A DNA stretch of 64,000 nucleotides, taken from positions 5,642,001 to 5,706,000 of the forward strand of contig NC_018681.1 in assembly GCF_000250675.2 (NCBI RefSeq), given 5' to 3'. The notes beneath the pieces were generated by a model. That model did not search any database, was not told where the DNA came from, and saw only the letters and a list, made by a program, of their open reading frames with translations. Shown here in pieces: positions 42,836 through 52,791 of the stretch (the stretch's first letter is position 1; every line of letters starts with the position of its first letter). This DNA comes from Nocardia brasiliensis ATCC 700358 (GTDB lineage: Bacteria; Actinomycetota; Actinomycetes; Mycobacteriales; Mycobacteriaceae). The position numbers and the translations under genes are program-made.

Positions 42836-44890
42836 TCAGCTCACTGGTTGGGAGCTGGGCAGATTCACCCAGCTGGGGGCGGCAGGGTCGAGTACGAGGT
42901 GTTGGGGGGCAAGTTGGCTGTCGAGCAGCATCGCGGTGGGGGGCAGTCCTTTCGGGAAGTTTCCGGCGAACACGTCCACACGCAGTCGGTGTCCCGGTTG
43001 CAGAGTGGTGTCGATGGGCGTCGTAGCGATGTCCATGACGGTCGGTTCGCCAGGCACGGTCGGTTGGCGGCGATCGAGGTCGATGTAGGGCATCGGCCTG
43101 CTGTAGTCACCATTCGGGGACCGGCTGCTGCGGGCATCGTCGATTTGCCGCAGCGAGCTCACTAGTTGTCCGGTCGAGAGCTGGCGGGACCAGCCGTCGG
43201 GGGAGACGTCGTTGACCGTCACCGTCCAGTAGCCGTCGCGTGTGTCGTGAATCGTGTTGAGATGCACCGCGATCGGTCCGGATATGACGGTCGGTTCGGT
43301 GACCGGTGCACCGGTGAACGTCAGTCCTTCGGACTCGCGGATTCGGGAATCCTGGCTGCAGGCCACGATCACACTGGTGACGCCCAGCGTGGTTTGGGCG
43401 GTGTCCCGTGAGCAGATCGAGGCCAGCCCGGGCGCCACCGTGTGCTGCGACTGCGTCGTGGGCGGGTCGGCGCTGAGGCTTCCGTCGCCGTGCGCGGTGG
43501 GGGCGGTGCCGCTGGGTGTGGCGTTCAGGTAGGCCCGTCGGTAGGTGACCCCGTCGGTGGGGAACGACGTCCTGGTCACCCATGGTCCGTCGACCTGCTT
43601 TACCGTGATCGGGCTGTAGCGGTCGATGCCGTTGTCTATGCCCTTGAGCCACTTGTCGAACCAGGCCCGCTGCAGCACGTCGACGCGTGGCGGCATCCCG
43701 GGTTCGCCGAAATCGATTACGCCGGAACCGGTATGTAAGCCGTCGCCGAAGATCGTCTTCTTGTGCGTCAGTGGCATCGGCAGGCGGTTGTAGGTGTCCA
43801 GCGCGCTGGAGCCGAACGCGTCGGCGTTCGCGCTGACGAAGAAGGTCGGCGCGGAGATCTTGGTGGGATCGATCAGCATCCCTTGCCGGAATGGAGAATT
43901 CGGGTCCAGGAACTCGCGGGTCGCGGGGGTGTACTGCCCGGTAGTGGTCGCGGTGAAGAGATTGGCGACCACGTCGAGTAAGACGGCCGGATCGGCCAAT
44001 CGGTCCCGGAGCCAGGTCAGTTGTTGTGCCGGATCGAACCGCCCGCCGATGATCGACTCGATATCGGGAGCGAACTTCAATGCATTGACCACCGCCAGCC
44101 AGGCCGGTAAAAACACCGCACCGACTCCACCTCCTGTGGCACCGATATCATTGAAAGGGTCCGCGCTGGGCTCGAACCCGAATATCGCTTTGATGGCCGG
44201 ATTGCCGGTGGTGGCGGCTTTGAAGGCCTCGATCCCGGTAAGGGAGGTCCCGTTCAGTCCGATCGAGCCGTTACTCCACGGCTGTTCGTTGACCCAGCCG
44301 ACGATGTCGTTGGCGTCTTGCAGCTCTTGGGCTCCGTAGACCTGCCACTGGCCTTCGGAACTACCGGTACCACGGATATCCACCTGCACGACTGTGTAGC
44401 CACCTTTGGTGAGGTTCTCCTGATCTTGGGAGGCGACCTGCAACGCCCCGCTGTTCAACTGGCGAGTGAAATCGGTGATGCCCTCCAAGCCGCTACCGGG
44501 AAAATTCAGCGACGCCACCCACGGCAACAACACCTGCTCGACGCCGGGGAGCTGCAGCAAAGCGCCGAGCGCCGTGATGGCTTGGCGGTTGTAGCCCTGG
44601 ATCTGCAGCACCACCGGCGTGGGTTCCGTCGTGCGTACCCCGCCCCTAACCGGATGGTAGATATCGGCTTTCAACACCTTGCCGTCCGACATCGTGATCG
44701 GAACAGACAGATCCGTGCTCATTCCGTCGTAAGGCTGCGGTCCGTCCTGCGCCGCTGTCCACTGCGCGGCAGCACCGCCTCCGGTGGGGTCGGTGAACAC
44801 CGCCTCGGGTGCCGCGTCCGCGATCGGCGCCGCTATCCCTGACATAGCCGCAACGACAAGCAATGCCGACCATCGTGGAGCAGTCTTCAT
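42836..44890 (-). CDS. Exported CocE/NonD-family hydrolase
   Basis: 684 residues with a signal peptide (ALLVVAAMSGIAAPIADAAP). X-Pro dipeptidyl-peptidase-type alpha/beta hydrolase: DLSVPITMSDGKVLKADIYH, YTVVQVDIRGTGSSEGQW, then NGSIGLNGTSLTGIEAF with the Ser nucleophile near residue 214. The jelly-roll C-terminal domain of this family lies at about 440-680 (GYWTVTVNDVSPDGWSRQLS). Acts outside the membrane on esters or acylated substrates; specificity unknown. A perfect palindrome lies 22 bases upstream. Related in type to the protein at 48122. Confidence 0.85.
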   Translation of the reverse strand: MKTAPRWSALLVVAAMSGIAAPIADAAPEAVFTDPTGGGAAAQWTAAQDGPQPYDGMSTDLSVPITMSDGKVLKADIYHPVRGGVRTTEPTPVVLQIQGYNRQAITALGALLQLPGVEQVLLPWVASLNFPGSGLEGITDFTRQLNSGALQVASQDQENLTKGGYTVVQVDIRGTGSSEGQWQVYGAQELQDANDIVGWVNEQPWSNGSIGLNGTSLTGIEAFKAATTGNPAIKAIFGFEPSADPFNDIGATGGGVGAVFLPAWLAVVNALKFAPDIESIIGGRFDPAQQLTWLRDRLADPAVLLDVVANLFTATTTGQYTPATREFLDPNSPFRQGMLIDPTKISAPTFFVSANADAFGSSALDTYNRLPMPLTHKKTIFGDGLHTGSGVIDFGEPGMPPRVDVLQRAWFDKWLKGIDNGIDRYSPITVKQVDGPWVTRTSFPTDGVTYRRAYLNATPSGTAPTAHGDGSLSADPPTTQSQHTVAPGLASICSRDTAQTTLGVTSVIVACSQDSRIRESEGLTFTGAPVTEPTVISGPIAVHLNTIHDTRDGYWTVTVNDVSPDGWSRQLSTGQLVSSLRQIDDARSSRSPNGDYSRPMPYIDLDRRQPTVPGEPTVMDIATTPIDTTLQPGHRLRVDVFAGNFPKGLPPTAMLLDSQLAPQHLVLDPAAPSWVNLPSSQPVS

Positions 44891-44912
44891 CGACTTCCTC
44901 CTTCCCTTTAAA

Positions 44913-44924
44913 GCACACGTGTGC
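44913..44924. promoter_or_regulatory. Perfect palindrome upstream of CocE/NonD gene
   Basis: GCACACGTGTGC, immediately followed by GCTACAACAC. The TGTG...CACA character is shared with sites at 53060-53073 and 54794-54807 beside the lipase and PucR genes. Candidate operator. Confidence 0.45.
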
Positions 44925-45261
44925 GCTACAACACTCCAATATGAGAAAGTGAATCATCGCAGCGCACAGAAAACAACATTGGAGAATTCTCACATACCCC
45001 GATCGCGCAGGTCACGCGTAGGAGTGGCTATTTCCGTCAATAAATTGGCTACACGGGCATTTGTGGTATTCGAAAATGAAGTACTATACAAGAACGTGTT
45101 CGCTTACAGCTGAGGGTTCGAATGCGGTGCCGGATCATTCATGACCGTTCGGGGATCGCGAACATAGGTGATCACGCACTGGTCTCCAGCGCCTTCGGCA
45201 CAGCTGATGTGCTTTCGCCGCCGTGTGACAATGCGAACGGTGGCCCGGTCGATAAGACAGC
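44925..45261. other. Spacer of about 340 bp, no gene
   Basis: A fairly AT-rich stretch (44930-45110) consistent with promoter DNA for the hydrolase gene, then non-coding sequence up to the stop of the acyl-CoA synthetase gene. Confidence 0.45.
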
Positions 45262-46800
45262 TCAAGCGCCAGAGACCCGGCTGGTGTGACCGGCCCAGTG
45301 TGGTTCGCGTAGTTGTTTGCGTAGTAATTTGCCGACCACGCTCTTGGGTAGTGGTTCGGTGGTGAACTCGACGCGGCTGGGCTTTTTGTAGGAGCCGAGT
45401 CGTTCTCGGCACAGTTCGATGAGTTCGTCGGCGGTGACTGCGGTCGGGTCGGTGACGGTGACCACGGCCATCGGGGTCTCGCCCCAGCGTTGGTCGGGTA
45501 TGCCGAAGACGGCGGCTTCGAGCACGGCGGGGTGGTCGGCGAGGACGGTTTCCAGTTCGGCGGGCCAGATGTTGAAGCCGCCGGAGACGATCATGTCCTC
45601 GACGCGGTCCAGGACGTAGAGGAACCCGTTGCGGTCGAGTCGGCCGATGTCCTTGGTTCGTACCCAGCCGTCGACGAGTCGGGTTTTGGTCAGTTCCTCG
45701 TCGCGCCAGTAGCTGCGCATTTGGCCTTCCACTTTCGCGACGATTTCGCCTGGTTCACCGATCGGCACGACATTGCCGTCCTCGTCCCGGATTTGCACCT
45801 GGGCATACGGCGCTACTCGGCCCGCGGAGCGCATCGGTTCCGAACCCTCGATCTCGGCGAACCATTCCTCGGAGGCCATGAACGAGATGGGGACCGCTTC
45901 TGTCTGCCCGAAGCCTTGGCAAAGGGTGTCGCCGAATACTTTTCGGCCGAGCAGGGCGGTGGCGTCGGTGATGGGCGCGCCGCCGACAACGATGGTCCGC
46001 AGGTGCGGCCAGCCCTGCTCGGCCGCGGCGGGGTGACGTGCCAGCACGGCCAGCAGGCTGGGTGAGGCGAAGATGTGGCTGACTCGGTGCTCGGTCATCA
46101 TCGCGAGCACCTTGCCCGGTTCGAACACCCCGAACATGAGGTTGGTCGCACCGGCCAGCCAGCCGGGTAGAAACAGGTATCCGGAGGCGTGCGAGATGGG
46201 TCCGGCGTGGCCGATGACGCTCGCGCGGTGCATCCGCTCGGCGCCGTAGGCCCAGTTGCGGCAGTTCAGCACCCAGTCGTGGTGGGTGTAGGCCACTCCT
46301 TTCGGCTTGCCGGTGGTGCCGCCGGAGAACCGGATGATGTACCAACTGTCCGGATCGATCGGCACATACGGGTCGGTGTCATCTTGTTCGGTCAGCCACT
46401 GTTCATAGGTGTTGTCGCGCACGATGATCCGCTCCAGGCAGTCGAGCTGCGCGGGCAAGCCTTGCACCGAGTCGGTGAAGACCTCGTCGGTCAGCAAGAC
46501 CTTGGCCTCGGTGCTGGCGATCATGTGCGCGTGCGCCTCGGGCGAATTGCGCGGATACAGCGGCACTCGCACCGCGCCGGCGATCGCGCAACCGAGCACG
46601 GTGTCCACACAGCCCAGGTTGTTGTCCTCCAACCCGGCGACCCGGTCCCCTGGCCGAACACCCAGCGCGCGCAAGGCATTGGCCAGTCGTACCGCGCGTG
46701 TCCAGGCCTGCGCGAATGTCAGCGCGCCCTGTTCGGTGATGATCGCGGTGCGGTCGGCGTTGAGCTCGGCGGCCTGGCGCATGAGCGTGGTCACATCCAT
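45262..46800 (-). CDS. AMP-binding acyl-CoA synthetase (ANL superfamily)
   Basis: 512 residues from MDVTTLMRQAAELN (ATG 46800). ANL signatures: nucleotide-binding loop IIRFSGGTTGKPKGVAYTHH (about 150-170), GFGQTEAVPISFM (A5), VRTKDIGRLDRNGF (A7), GGFNIWPAELETVLADHPAV (A8) and the catalytic Lys in KSVVGKLLRK (A10, near 495). Converts a carboxylic acid to its CoA thioester with ATP. The neighbouring secreted hydrolases and aldehyde dehydrogenase suggest a fatty or aromatic acid. Divergent from the PucR gene at 46939. Confidence 0.85.
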   Translation of the reverse strand: MDVTTLMRQAAELNADRTAIITEQGALTFAQAWTRAVRLANALRALGVRPGDRVAGLEDNNLGCVDTVLGCAIAGAVRVPLYPRNSPEAHAHMIASTEAKVLLTDEVFTDSVQGLPAQLDCLERIIVRDNTYEQWLTEQDDTDPYVPIDPDSWYIIRFSGGTTGKPKGVAYTHHDWVLNCRNWAYGAERMHRASVIGHAGPISHASGYLFLPGWLAGATNLMFGVFEPGKVLAMMTEHRVSHIFASPSLLAVLARHPAAAEQGWPHLRTIVVGGAPITDATALLGRKVFGDTLCQGFGQTEAVPISFMASEEWFAEIEGSEPMRSAGRVAPYAQVQIRDEDGNVVPIGEPGEIVAKVEGQMRSYWRDEELTKTRLVDGWVRTKDIGRLDRNGFLYVLDRVEDMIVSGGFNIWPAELETVLADHPAVLEAAVFGIPDQRWGETPMAVVTVTDPTAVTADELIELCRERLGSYKKPSRVEFTTEPLPKSVVGKLLRKQLREPHWAGHTSRVSGA

Positions 46801-46938
46801 CGGTGTCCGGGTCCTTTCTTCGACTGGAACGTCTTCGAGCATCGCGCATACATGACATACGTCACCATGGGGCGGGTTCCGGAGTTTTAGACCGTCTACC
46901 TGTAGAGAATTACAAACGGCTCGTCTTAAACTGACTGG

Positions 46939-48081
46939 ATGTCAGGTGCCAGAGCAACGACAGCGAAGCGTCGCCTGGTCGCCGAGCTCGCTGCGCGGGG
47001 GCCGCAACTGATCGACCGCATCGTCGACACGGCGCGCGCCGAGATCCCGGCTTATGCACGACTCGGCCCGGCTATGGTGCGACCGCTGACGGGCCAGATG
47101 ATCGAGTTCATGCTGGTAGATATGGTCGAGGAGCGCGCCCCGTCCAGCGACCAGTTGCGCGCCTTCTACGAATACGGGGTCACCCGGGCCGGTCAGGGCA
47201 TCGAACTCGCCGAGATGCTCGGAGGCTGGCGGATGGCAGTGCGGGTGGTCCTTGACGAGGTAGCCGAGATCGGACGGTCCCACCAGGTCTCCGGAAACGT
47301 GCAACTCGCACTCACCAGACAGCTGCTCGACATCGTCGACGTGGCAATACTCGAGCTCACCAGCGGTCACCGCGAGGTCGAACTCGCCAACGCGGGCCGC
47401 GATCACCAAGCCCGCGCCGACTTCGCCCGCGCCGCGCTCACCGGCACCCTGGCCCGCGCCGAAATCGGCTTGCGCGCCCAGCAATACAGCCTCGACCTCG
47501 AACGCGCGGTCATCCCGTTCCGTGCCCGCCCTACCGCCGAACACAGGCTGGCCGACCTGCCGCAACTGTTCAACTGCGGCGGGCGGATCGGGTTCGTGAC
47601 GAGCATCGACGGTGACCTGGCCGGGTTCGCCGATCAACTTCCAGAGGTCCTGCCTGTGCCCACCGGATACGGTCCGGCCACGCCGATCGACCAACTCCCG
47701 ACGGGGTTCGTCCAGGCCACGCGCGCGCTCAACACCGCCGCCGCGTTCGCCTTGCCCGGCGCCCACAGCGTGCCCGAGCTCGGTCTGCTGCCCGCGGTCC
47801 TGGCCGACACCGAGGTCGGTGACCACCTCGTGCGTCGCTATCTGGATCCGCTGGGTGGCACCGACAGCCCTGAGCTGTACCGCCACACCCTGCACACCTA
47901 TCTCGAGACCGGCCTGCACATCGAGACCACAGCACGAGAGCTGATGGTCCACCCCAACACCGTCCGCTACCGCCTCGACCGCTACCAAATCCTCACCGGT
48001 TTCGATCTGCGTAAACCCGGCACCGCCCTGGAGCTGTGGTGGGCGCTACGCCGCCACCACCTCCGAACCGCCAGTTTGTAA
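46939..48081 (+). CDS. PucR/CdaR-family transcriptional regulator
   Basis: 380 residues. The helix-turn-helix at the C-terminus (LHIETTARELMVHPNTVRYR, about 335-354, then LDRYQILTGFDL) is the PucR_2 signature; the middle has a GGDEF-like PucR sensory domain (about 205-320). Divergent from the acyl-CoA synthetase with 138 bases between, so it probably controls that gene. A second PucR is at 54842. Confidence 0.85.
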   Translation: MSGARATTAKRRLVAELAARGPQLIDRIVDTARAEIPAYARLGPAMVRPLTGQMIEFMLVDMVEERAPSSDQLRAFYEYGVTRAGQGIELAEMLGGWRMAVRVVLDEVAEIGRSHQVSGNVQLALTRQLLDIVDVAILELTSGHREVELANAGRDHQARADFARAALTGTLARAEIGLRAQQYSLDLERAVIPFRARPTAEHRLADLPQLFNCGGRIGFVTSIDGDLAGFADQLPEVLPVPTGYGPATPIDQLPTGFVQATRALNTAAAFALPGAHSVPELGLLPAVLADTEVGDHLVRRYLDPLGGTDSPELYRHTLHTYLETGLHIETTARELMVHPNTVRYRLDRYQILTGFDLRKPGTALELWWALRRHHLRTASL

Positions 48082-48121
48082 TTTCATACAACCCGGCGGG
48101 TTCGGTGGTGTCGACCTCGGG

Positions 48122-50275
48122 TCAGTGCGGGAGCAGTCCGCGTAGCCAGGACCAGACGGTGCTTTCCGGCGTTTGCTGGCAGTGTTGGCGGCACGGGCCG
48201 CCGAGGCTGTTGGCGGGGACCAGGGGCAGGTCGGCGTAGGAGCCGTCGGGCCCGCCGTACTGGATGTCGTAGATGCCGCCCTGTAATTCGTTGTATTGCT
48301 TGAGGTTGGGCACTCTCGAGGGGAAGTCGGCGGTGCCGACGGTGAGGCGGACGCGATGACCGGCCGGGATGGGTGCCAGGGTCGGGAAGACCTCGATGAC
48401 GTATTCGGTGAGTTCGCGTGGGGTGACGGGGGTGTCGCTGGCGGCGGTCATGTCGCGGTAAGGCAGCACGACCGCGCCGTTGGGGGCTTTCCAGGTCCGT
48501 TCTGGGTTCATCGCTCGCTGGCGGCCGGCGAGTGCGCCTTGGGTCAAGGGTTTGGAGGCGCCGTCGGGTGCGACGTCTTCGACGTTGACGATGAAGGTGG
48601 TGTCGATGGTGGTGGCTCGGGCTTTGATGGTCGCGGTCATCGGCCCGGCCAGCAGATGGTCCTCGCTCATGGGGTCGGTGGTGTAGGTGACGACGTTGTC
48701 ACCGGATTGGATGACGCGGTCATCGCTCAAGCACCGGTCCATGGCTTCGGTGAACCCGGCACCGCCGAGTTTGTCTCCGAGGATCGGCAGCGCGCCGAGG
48801 GTCCATTGATGGAAGTTGCGTCCGCAGCCGAAGTTCAACGGGTTGTACCGGATTCGGTCGCTGCCGACTTTGTCGGGGGCCGTGGTGCTCAGGCTGCCGT
48901 TGTTGGTGCTGGGTGCCTGCGAGCTGCTGTGGTCGCCGGTGAGGTAATAGCGGGTGGGCTCGGCTCCGGCGAAGGGGTAGCTGGAGTTCTCGATCCACTG
49001 GTCGGTGCCGTAGATGTTGGCGTGTACTGGGGTGGAGGTGTCGTCGATGCCATTGTGTTCGTCTTTGAGCCAGCGATCGAACCAGGCCAGGGTGATGCGG
49101 CGGATGTCGAGGCTTTCCACGGAGTTGGCGTGATAGCCAGAGCCTTCGATGAGCTGGTAGCGGCCGGTCACCGGCTGATCGGCGCTCATGGGGGCGTCGA
49201 TGGGTTTGCCCGCCCAGGCATTCTGCAGGCCGCTGTAGAGCCGCGGGGTGCCGCGCTGGAAGGGGTCGTTCCAGCCGCCGATCAGCAGCGCCGGAATCTC
49301 GTTGTCCACGATCTGGCCCAGGTGCTCACCGGGTTTCATGGTGTCCCACCAGTCGCCGTCGTAATTGAGCGGTCCGGCTTCGCCGTTGATGAATTGCTCG
49401 AACTTGTCGGGGATGTAGCCCAGTGCCTGCTGGAGGTGTTCGCGGACCTGTCTGATCACTGTCGGTACGTCGACGCTGTGGCCGGTGTTGAGCTGGTTCC
49501 ATGCCGCGTCCAGAATCGGGTTCACCACCGCCATGCCTGGTACCGCGATGAAGAATCCCAGCACGTCCAGCATGCGGGGCACTCCGCCGGAGAGGGCCAC
49601 GTCTCGCATCATGTCGCTGGAGGGGACCATCGGCGCGATCGCTTTCAGCGGGGAGTCCCGCCCGGCTTCGGCGGCGGTGAAGATCTGGTTTATCCCCAGA
49701 TAGGAGGGCCCGTAGGTGCCGACGACGCCGGTGGAATTCGGTAGCCGCGCTGCCCAATTGACCAAATCGACACCGTCGAGGGCTTGGACGGGTTCCCAGA
49801 ACTTCAATGCGCCCTCGGAGCCGCCGGTGCCGCGGACATCGGCCACGACTTCGATGTAGCCTCGTTGCACGAAATAGTCTTGCCGCAACCCGAATACGTT
49901 CGTTGCCAGCCCGTCGAGCCAGTGGGTCGGGATCCATTTCCCGTACGGGGACTGATTCAGCAACACCGGAAACGGTCCTGGCGCAGCGATATTCGTGCCC
50001 GGCAGCGTCGGGTAGTAGATGTTGGCCTTGAGCACGGTGCCATCGCGCATCGTGACCGCGACATCGAGTTGCTGACCCACCCCGAAGACCGCCGGTTTGT
50101 CCGGAAACCCCGCCTCCGCCGGTTGACCGAGATCAGGTTGTGCGGACACACCCGAGACCGTCACGCACCCCGCGAACAGCGTGACGATAACCAGCGCAGC
50201 CGCCCACCGCACCCGGCGCAGCCCCCGACGCCGGAGTCGAGCCGCCTCACTGCGGCCCAGAACCCTGGAGAACAT
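48122..50275 (-). CDS. Exported CocE/NonD-family hydrolase, putative lipoprotein
   Basis: 717 residues. The N-terminal basic region and hydrophobic helix end in LFAGCVTVSG, a lipobox, so it may be lipid-anchored. QQLDVAVTMRDGTVLKANIY, YIEVVADVRGTGGSEGAL and GVVGTYGPSYLGINQIF (nucleophile Ser near 190) mark the alpha/beta hydrolase core; the C-terminal jelly-roll follows. Two Cys pairs late in the protein suggest disulfides outside the cell. Divergent from the TetR gene at 50409 with an operator between. Confidence 0.85.
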   Translation of the reverse strand: MFSRVLGRSEAARLRRRGLRRVRWAAALVIVTLFAGCVTVSGVSAQPDLGQPAEAGFPDKPAVFGVGQQLDVAVTMRDGTVLKANIYYPTLPGTNIAAPGPFPVLLNQSPYGKWIPTHWLDGLATNVFGLRQDYFVQRGYIEVVADVRGTGGSEGALKFWEPVQALDGVDLVNWAARLPNSTGVVGTYGPSYLGINQIFTAAEAGRDSPLKAIAPMVPSSDMMRDVALSGGVPRMLDVLGFFIAVPGMAVVNPILDAAWNQLNTGHSVDVPTVIRQVREHLQQALGYIPDKFEQFINGEAGPLNYDGDWWDTMKPGEHLGQIVDNEIPALLIGGWNDPFQRGTPRLYSGLQNAWAGKPIDAPMSADQPVTGRYQLIEGSGYHANSVESLDIRRITLAWFDRWLKDEHNGIDDTSTPVHANIYGTDQWIENSSYPFAGAEPTRYYLTGDHSSSQAPSTNNGSLSTTAPDKVGSDRIRYNPLNFGCGRNFHQWTLGALPILGDKLGGAGFTEAMDRCLSDDRVIQSGDNVVTYTTDPMSEDHLLAGPMTATIKARATTIDTTFIVNVEDVAPDGASKPLTQGALAGRQRAMNPERTWKAPNGAVVLPYRDMTAASDTPVTPRELTEYVIEVFPTLAPIPAGHRVRLTVGTADFPSRVPNLKQYNELQGGIYDIQYGGPDGSYADLPLVPANSLGGPCRQHCQQTPESTVWSWLRGLLPH

Positions 50276-50330
50276 CGACTACTCCTTGCAAGAGCCGCTA
50301 GTCAGCCCGAATGGCCTCTTTGGGATAGCG

Positions 50331-50347
50331 ACCGTTATCCGAACGGT
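50331..50347. promoter_or_regulatory. Candidate TetR operator
   Basis: ACCGTTATCCGAACGGT is a perfect 6-bp inverted repeat with a 5-base spacer, centred in the 133-base divergent region between the hydrolase and TetR genes. Size and place fit a TetR dimer site controlling both. Confidence 0.6.
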
Positions 50348-50408
50348 AGAGTGGTCCGCATCACAAGTCAACTACCAGTTAGCGGACACGACACGGCAGG
50401 ATTGCGGA

Positions 50409-51041
50409 ATGGGTACGACGATCAACGATTCCGGGCCGCGGCCGAGCAGGCGAGAACAACGCGAAGCCACGGTCGCCAAGCTGATCGATGCCACGATCGA
50501 GGCGATCTGCGAGGTCGGGATCGCCCGCGCCTCGGTCCGTGAAATCTGCCAGCGCGCGGGTTTGACCAGTGGCGCGATGTTCAAGCAATTCGACGGACGA
50601 GAACAACTACTCGCCGCCGCGGCCGAGGAAATCCTCAACCGTCTGCTCCGTCAATTCCACCAGGCACTCGAACATCCGGCCCACGGCATGAACTCGATCG
50701 AGGCGATGGTGGGGTTCCTGCGCGAGTCGATGGGCCTGCCCCTGACCCACGCGCTGCGCCAGATCTACATCACCACCCTGCACGACCCAGACCTGCGTAC
50801 TCGGATCGCGCCCGCGGTCGACGGCTACTACAGCGAGATCATCACCCACGTCGAACAAACCGCCGCACTCAACCAATACCCCCCACACATCAGAGAACCC
50901 CTGGCATTCATCGCGCTGCACCTGTTCTCCGGTGAAGCACTCACCCGCGTCGCATACCCACGTCCCGACCTCAACGACAGAATCGTCGAAGTCACCCTCG
51001 ATATGCTGCTCACCTACGCCGCCGACCTCAATCGCCGGTGA
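50409..51041 (+). CDS. TetR-family regulator
   Basis: 210 residues from MGTTINDSGPRPSRREQREA (ATG 50409, AGGA upstream). N-terminal helix-turn-helix (GIARASVREICQRAGLTSGA, MFKQFDGREQLLAAAAEEIL) and an all-helical ligand domain. Probably represses the divergent hydrolase gene and itself through the palindrome at 50331-50347. Confidence 0.85.
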   Translation: MGTTINDSGPRPSRREQREATVAKLIDATIEAICEVGIARASVREICQRAGLTSGAMFKQFDGREQLLAAAAEEILNRLLRQFHQALEHPAHGMNSIEAMVGFLRESMGLPLTHALRQIYITTLHDPDLRTRIAPAVDGYYSEIITHVEQTAALNQYPPHIREPLAFIALHLFSGEALTRVAYPRPDLNDRIVEVTLDMLLTYAADLNRR

Positions 51042-51090
51042 ACCCGAGGATCCGGCGTCGCCGCCGGGTCCTCGAGGCTCACTTCAGGTT

Positions 51091-52791
51091 TCAGCCGCGT
51101 AGCGCGGAGGCGAAGATCGGCGGGAGCGCGGCGGCGCGGGGTTTTTTCGCGAACTCGGTCAGCCGCTGCAGGGTCGTGGCGCCGGTGCGGTTGGTGACGA
51201 ACCACGGTGGTTTCGGCGACAGGCTGAATTCGCCGTGCAGCAGCGACCGAGGTGCCGGACGAAACGGTCCACGGACCACGGTTCGTTCCGGTTCGGCGAT
51301 CAGCAAGCCGTTGTGCACGACGCCGATACCGCTTTGGATATCGGCCAGCGTGTGCCCGGGGAAGGCGCCCCACGACGCGCGGGCGGTGAGGTAACCTAGG
51401 CCGGTCCAGGCGTTGACAGCGATTGTGCCATAACGTAATTCGGTCACCGCGACGTCGAATCGATCACCCAGCTCCTTGATGGTGGCGGGGTGGGCGATGA
51501 GGTTGGCGCCGAGCGTGCCCTCGAACTCCTCGTTGCATACCCGCACCGCCCGTGCCAGGAAATCAGCGGGATCGCCGCCGGGCAATTCGAGCACCCCGAG
51601 CACCGGGGCGAAGTATTCGGTGTGCAGAGCCGGTTCGTGCCGGCTCGGTGCCAGGCCTTCGATCAGTGTGCGTGCGCCGATCACTTGCGCCTGCGGGTAG
51701 CTGCGGCGCGCGGCCTCGACCCGGTCCGACGAGCCGGGGTAGTAGCCGGGCCGCTGCGGTGCGCGGGCGATGGCTGCGCGGAGTTCGGCGAGGAAACGCT
51801 GCTTGAGCGGCCAGTCCGCGGAAATCACCGCCACCTGCGCGGCGACACAGTTGTAGCCGTTGTTGTGCAGGCGCTGGGTTGCCAGGTGCTCGGCCTGGAA
51901 GCGCAGATCCGCGGTAGACCATCGCCCCGGCACCACGATGGTAGGAGACACGCCGCCGAGTTCGCTGGTGATCGGTTTGGTGAGCCTGGGCGTGCCCGCA
52001 GCTTTGTTGCGCGCGGCCTCGGCCCCGGTACCGAACACGATGGCGTCGTGGGTCGCCGCGCTTCCGGTCATATGCACCGCGGTCACCGCAGGGTGGTGCA
52101 CCAGGGCCGCGCCGACCTCGGCCCCGCCGGTGAGCAGGCGCACGAATCCGCGCTCGATCGCCGGAGCGAAGATCTTCTCCAAGACCGGCAGCAGCGGATC
52201 AGTGATCGGGTTGAGCTTGAGCGCCACCACCCGGTTGTCCGCGACGAGCTGGTACAGCGCATCCAGGGGGGCGATCGAGAAAATATTGCCCGCCCCCAGC
52301 ACGACACCGATACCGCCGGTGCTGGCCGGTGTGCGCTGCCCCAGCCCCGCACGAGCACGCACGGTGTCCGCGTCGACGCCGGGCCGCGACCAGACTTCAG
52401 CCCGAAAACCGTTGAGCAGCAAAGCATCGAATCCGCCGTGCGGAAACACCTCGACCGCCGTCCGGCCGCCGGGGGCCGAACGCATCGGGTATCCATCGAC
52501 GGGGCTGCGCCCCTTCTCCAACGCCAGCAGCGATTCCGTCAGCGCGTGAACCCCGGTCAGCAGCGAGTACGGCCCGCTCGCCCACTCCTCACCCAGCAGC
52601 GGCGAATCCGAACTCAATTGCTTGATCCGAGCCGCGGTCTCGACCCACTCCTGCGCGTGCTGTGCGGCGTTGGAATGAATCTGCTCCAGCAGCCTGCGCC
52701 GGGCGGGCAGATCGGTGCGCGCCCATTCACCTTCACCGCGTCGTAGCGCGGAGAGGACGGTGCTGATGGTTGCTGTCACGGTCGAAGTCAC
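51091..52791 (-). CDS. Aldehyde dehydrogenase
   Basis: 566 residues, GTG start (another GTG four codons on is possible). NAD(P)-binding part with GIGVVLGAGNIFSIAPLDA; catalytic Glu in PITSELGGVSP (about 268) and catalytic Cys in NNGYNCVAAQV (about 312); C-terminal part TIAVNAWTGLGYL. Longer than classical ALDHs (about 490) and with an unusual N-terminal 100 residues, so it belongs to a divergent branch. Oxidises an aldehyde to the acid, which the acyl-CoA synthetase could then activate. Confidence 0.85.
   Translation of the reverse strand: MTSTVTATISTVLSALRRGEGEWARTDLPARRRLLEQIHSNAAQHAQEWVETAARIKQLSSDSPLLGEEWASGPYSLLTGVHALTESLLALEKGRSPVDGYPMRSAPGGRTAVEVFPHGGFDALLLNGFRAEVWSRPGVDADTVRARAGLGQRTPASTGGIGVVLGAGNIFSIAPLDALYQLVADNRVVALKLNPITDPLLPVLEKIFAPAIERGFVRLLTGGAEVGAALVHHPAVTAVHMTGSAATHDAIVFGTGAEAARNKAAGTPRLTKPITSELGGVSPTIVVPGRWSTADLRFQAEHLATQRLHNNGYNCVAAQVAVISADWPLKQRFLAELRAAIARAPQRPGYYPGSSDRVEAARRSYPQAQVIGARTLIEGLAPSRHEPALHTEYFAPVLGVLELPGGDPADFLARAVRVCNEEFEGTLGANLIAHPATIKELGDRFDVAVTELRYGTIAVNAWTGLGYLTARASWGAFPGHTLADIQSGIGVVHNGLLIAEPERTVVRGPFRPAPRSLLHGEFSLSPKPPWFVTNRTGATTLQRLTEFAKKPRAAALPPIFASALRG

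Noticed and set aside
46942..47988. A 348-codon minus-strand frame opposite the first PucR gene
   Set aside because: Antisense shadow; no motif, while the plus strand has the PucR helix-turn-helix.
48296..49744. A 482-codon plus-strand frame opposite the CocE/NonD gene
   Set aside because: Gly/Val/Asp-rich antisense reading; the minus strand has the hydrolase motifs.
51490..52746. A 418-codon plus-strand frame opposite the aldehyde dehydrogenase
   Set aside because: Arg-rich antisense frame; the catalytic Glu and Cys motifs are on the minus strand.
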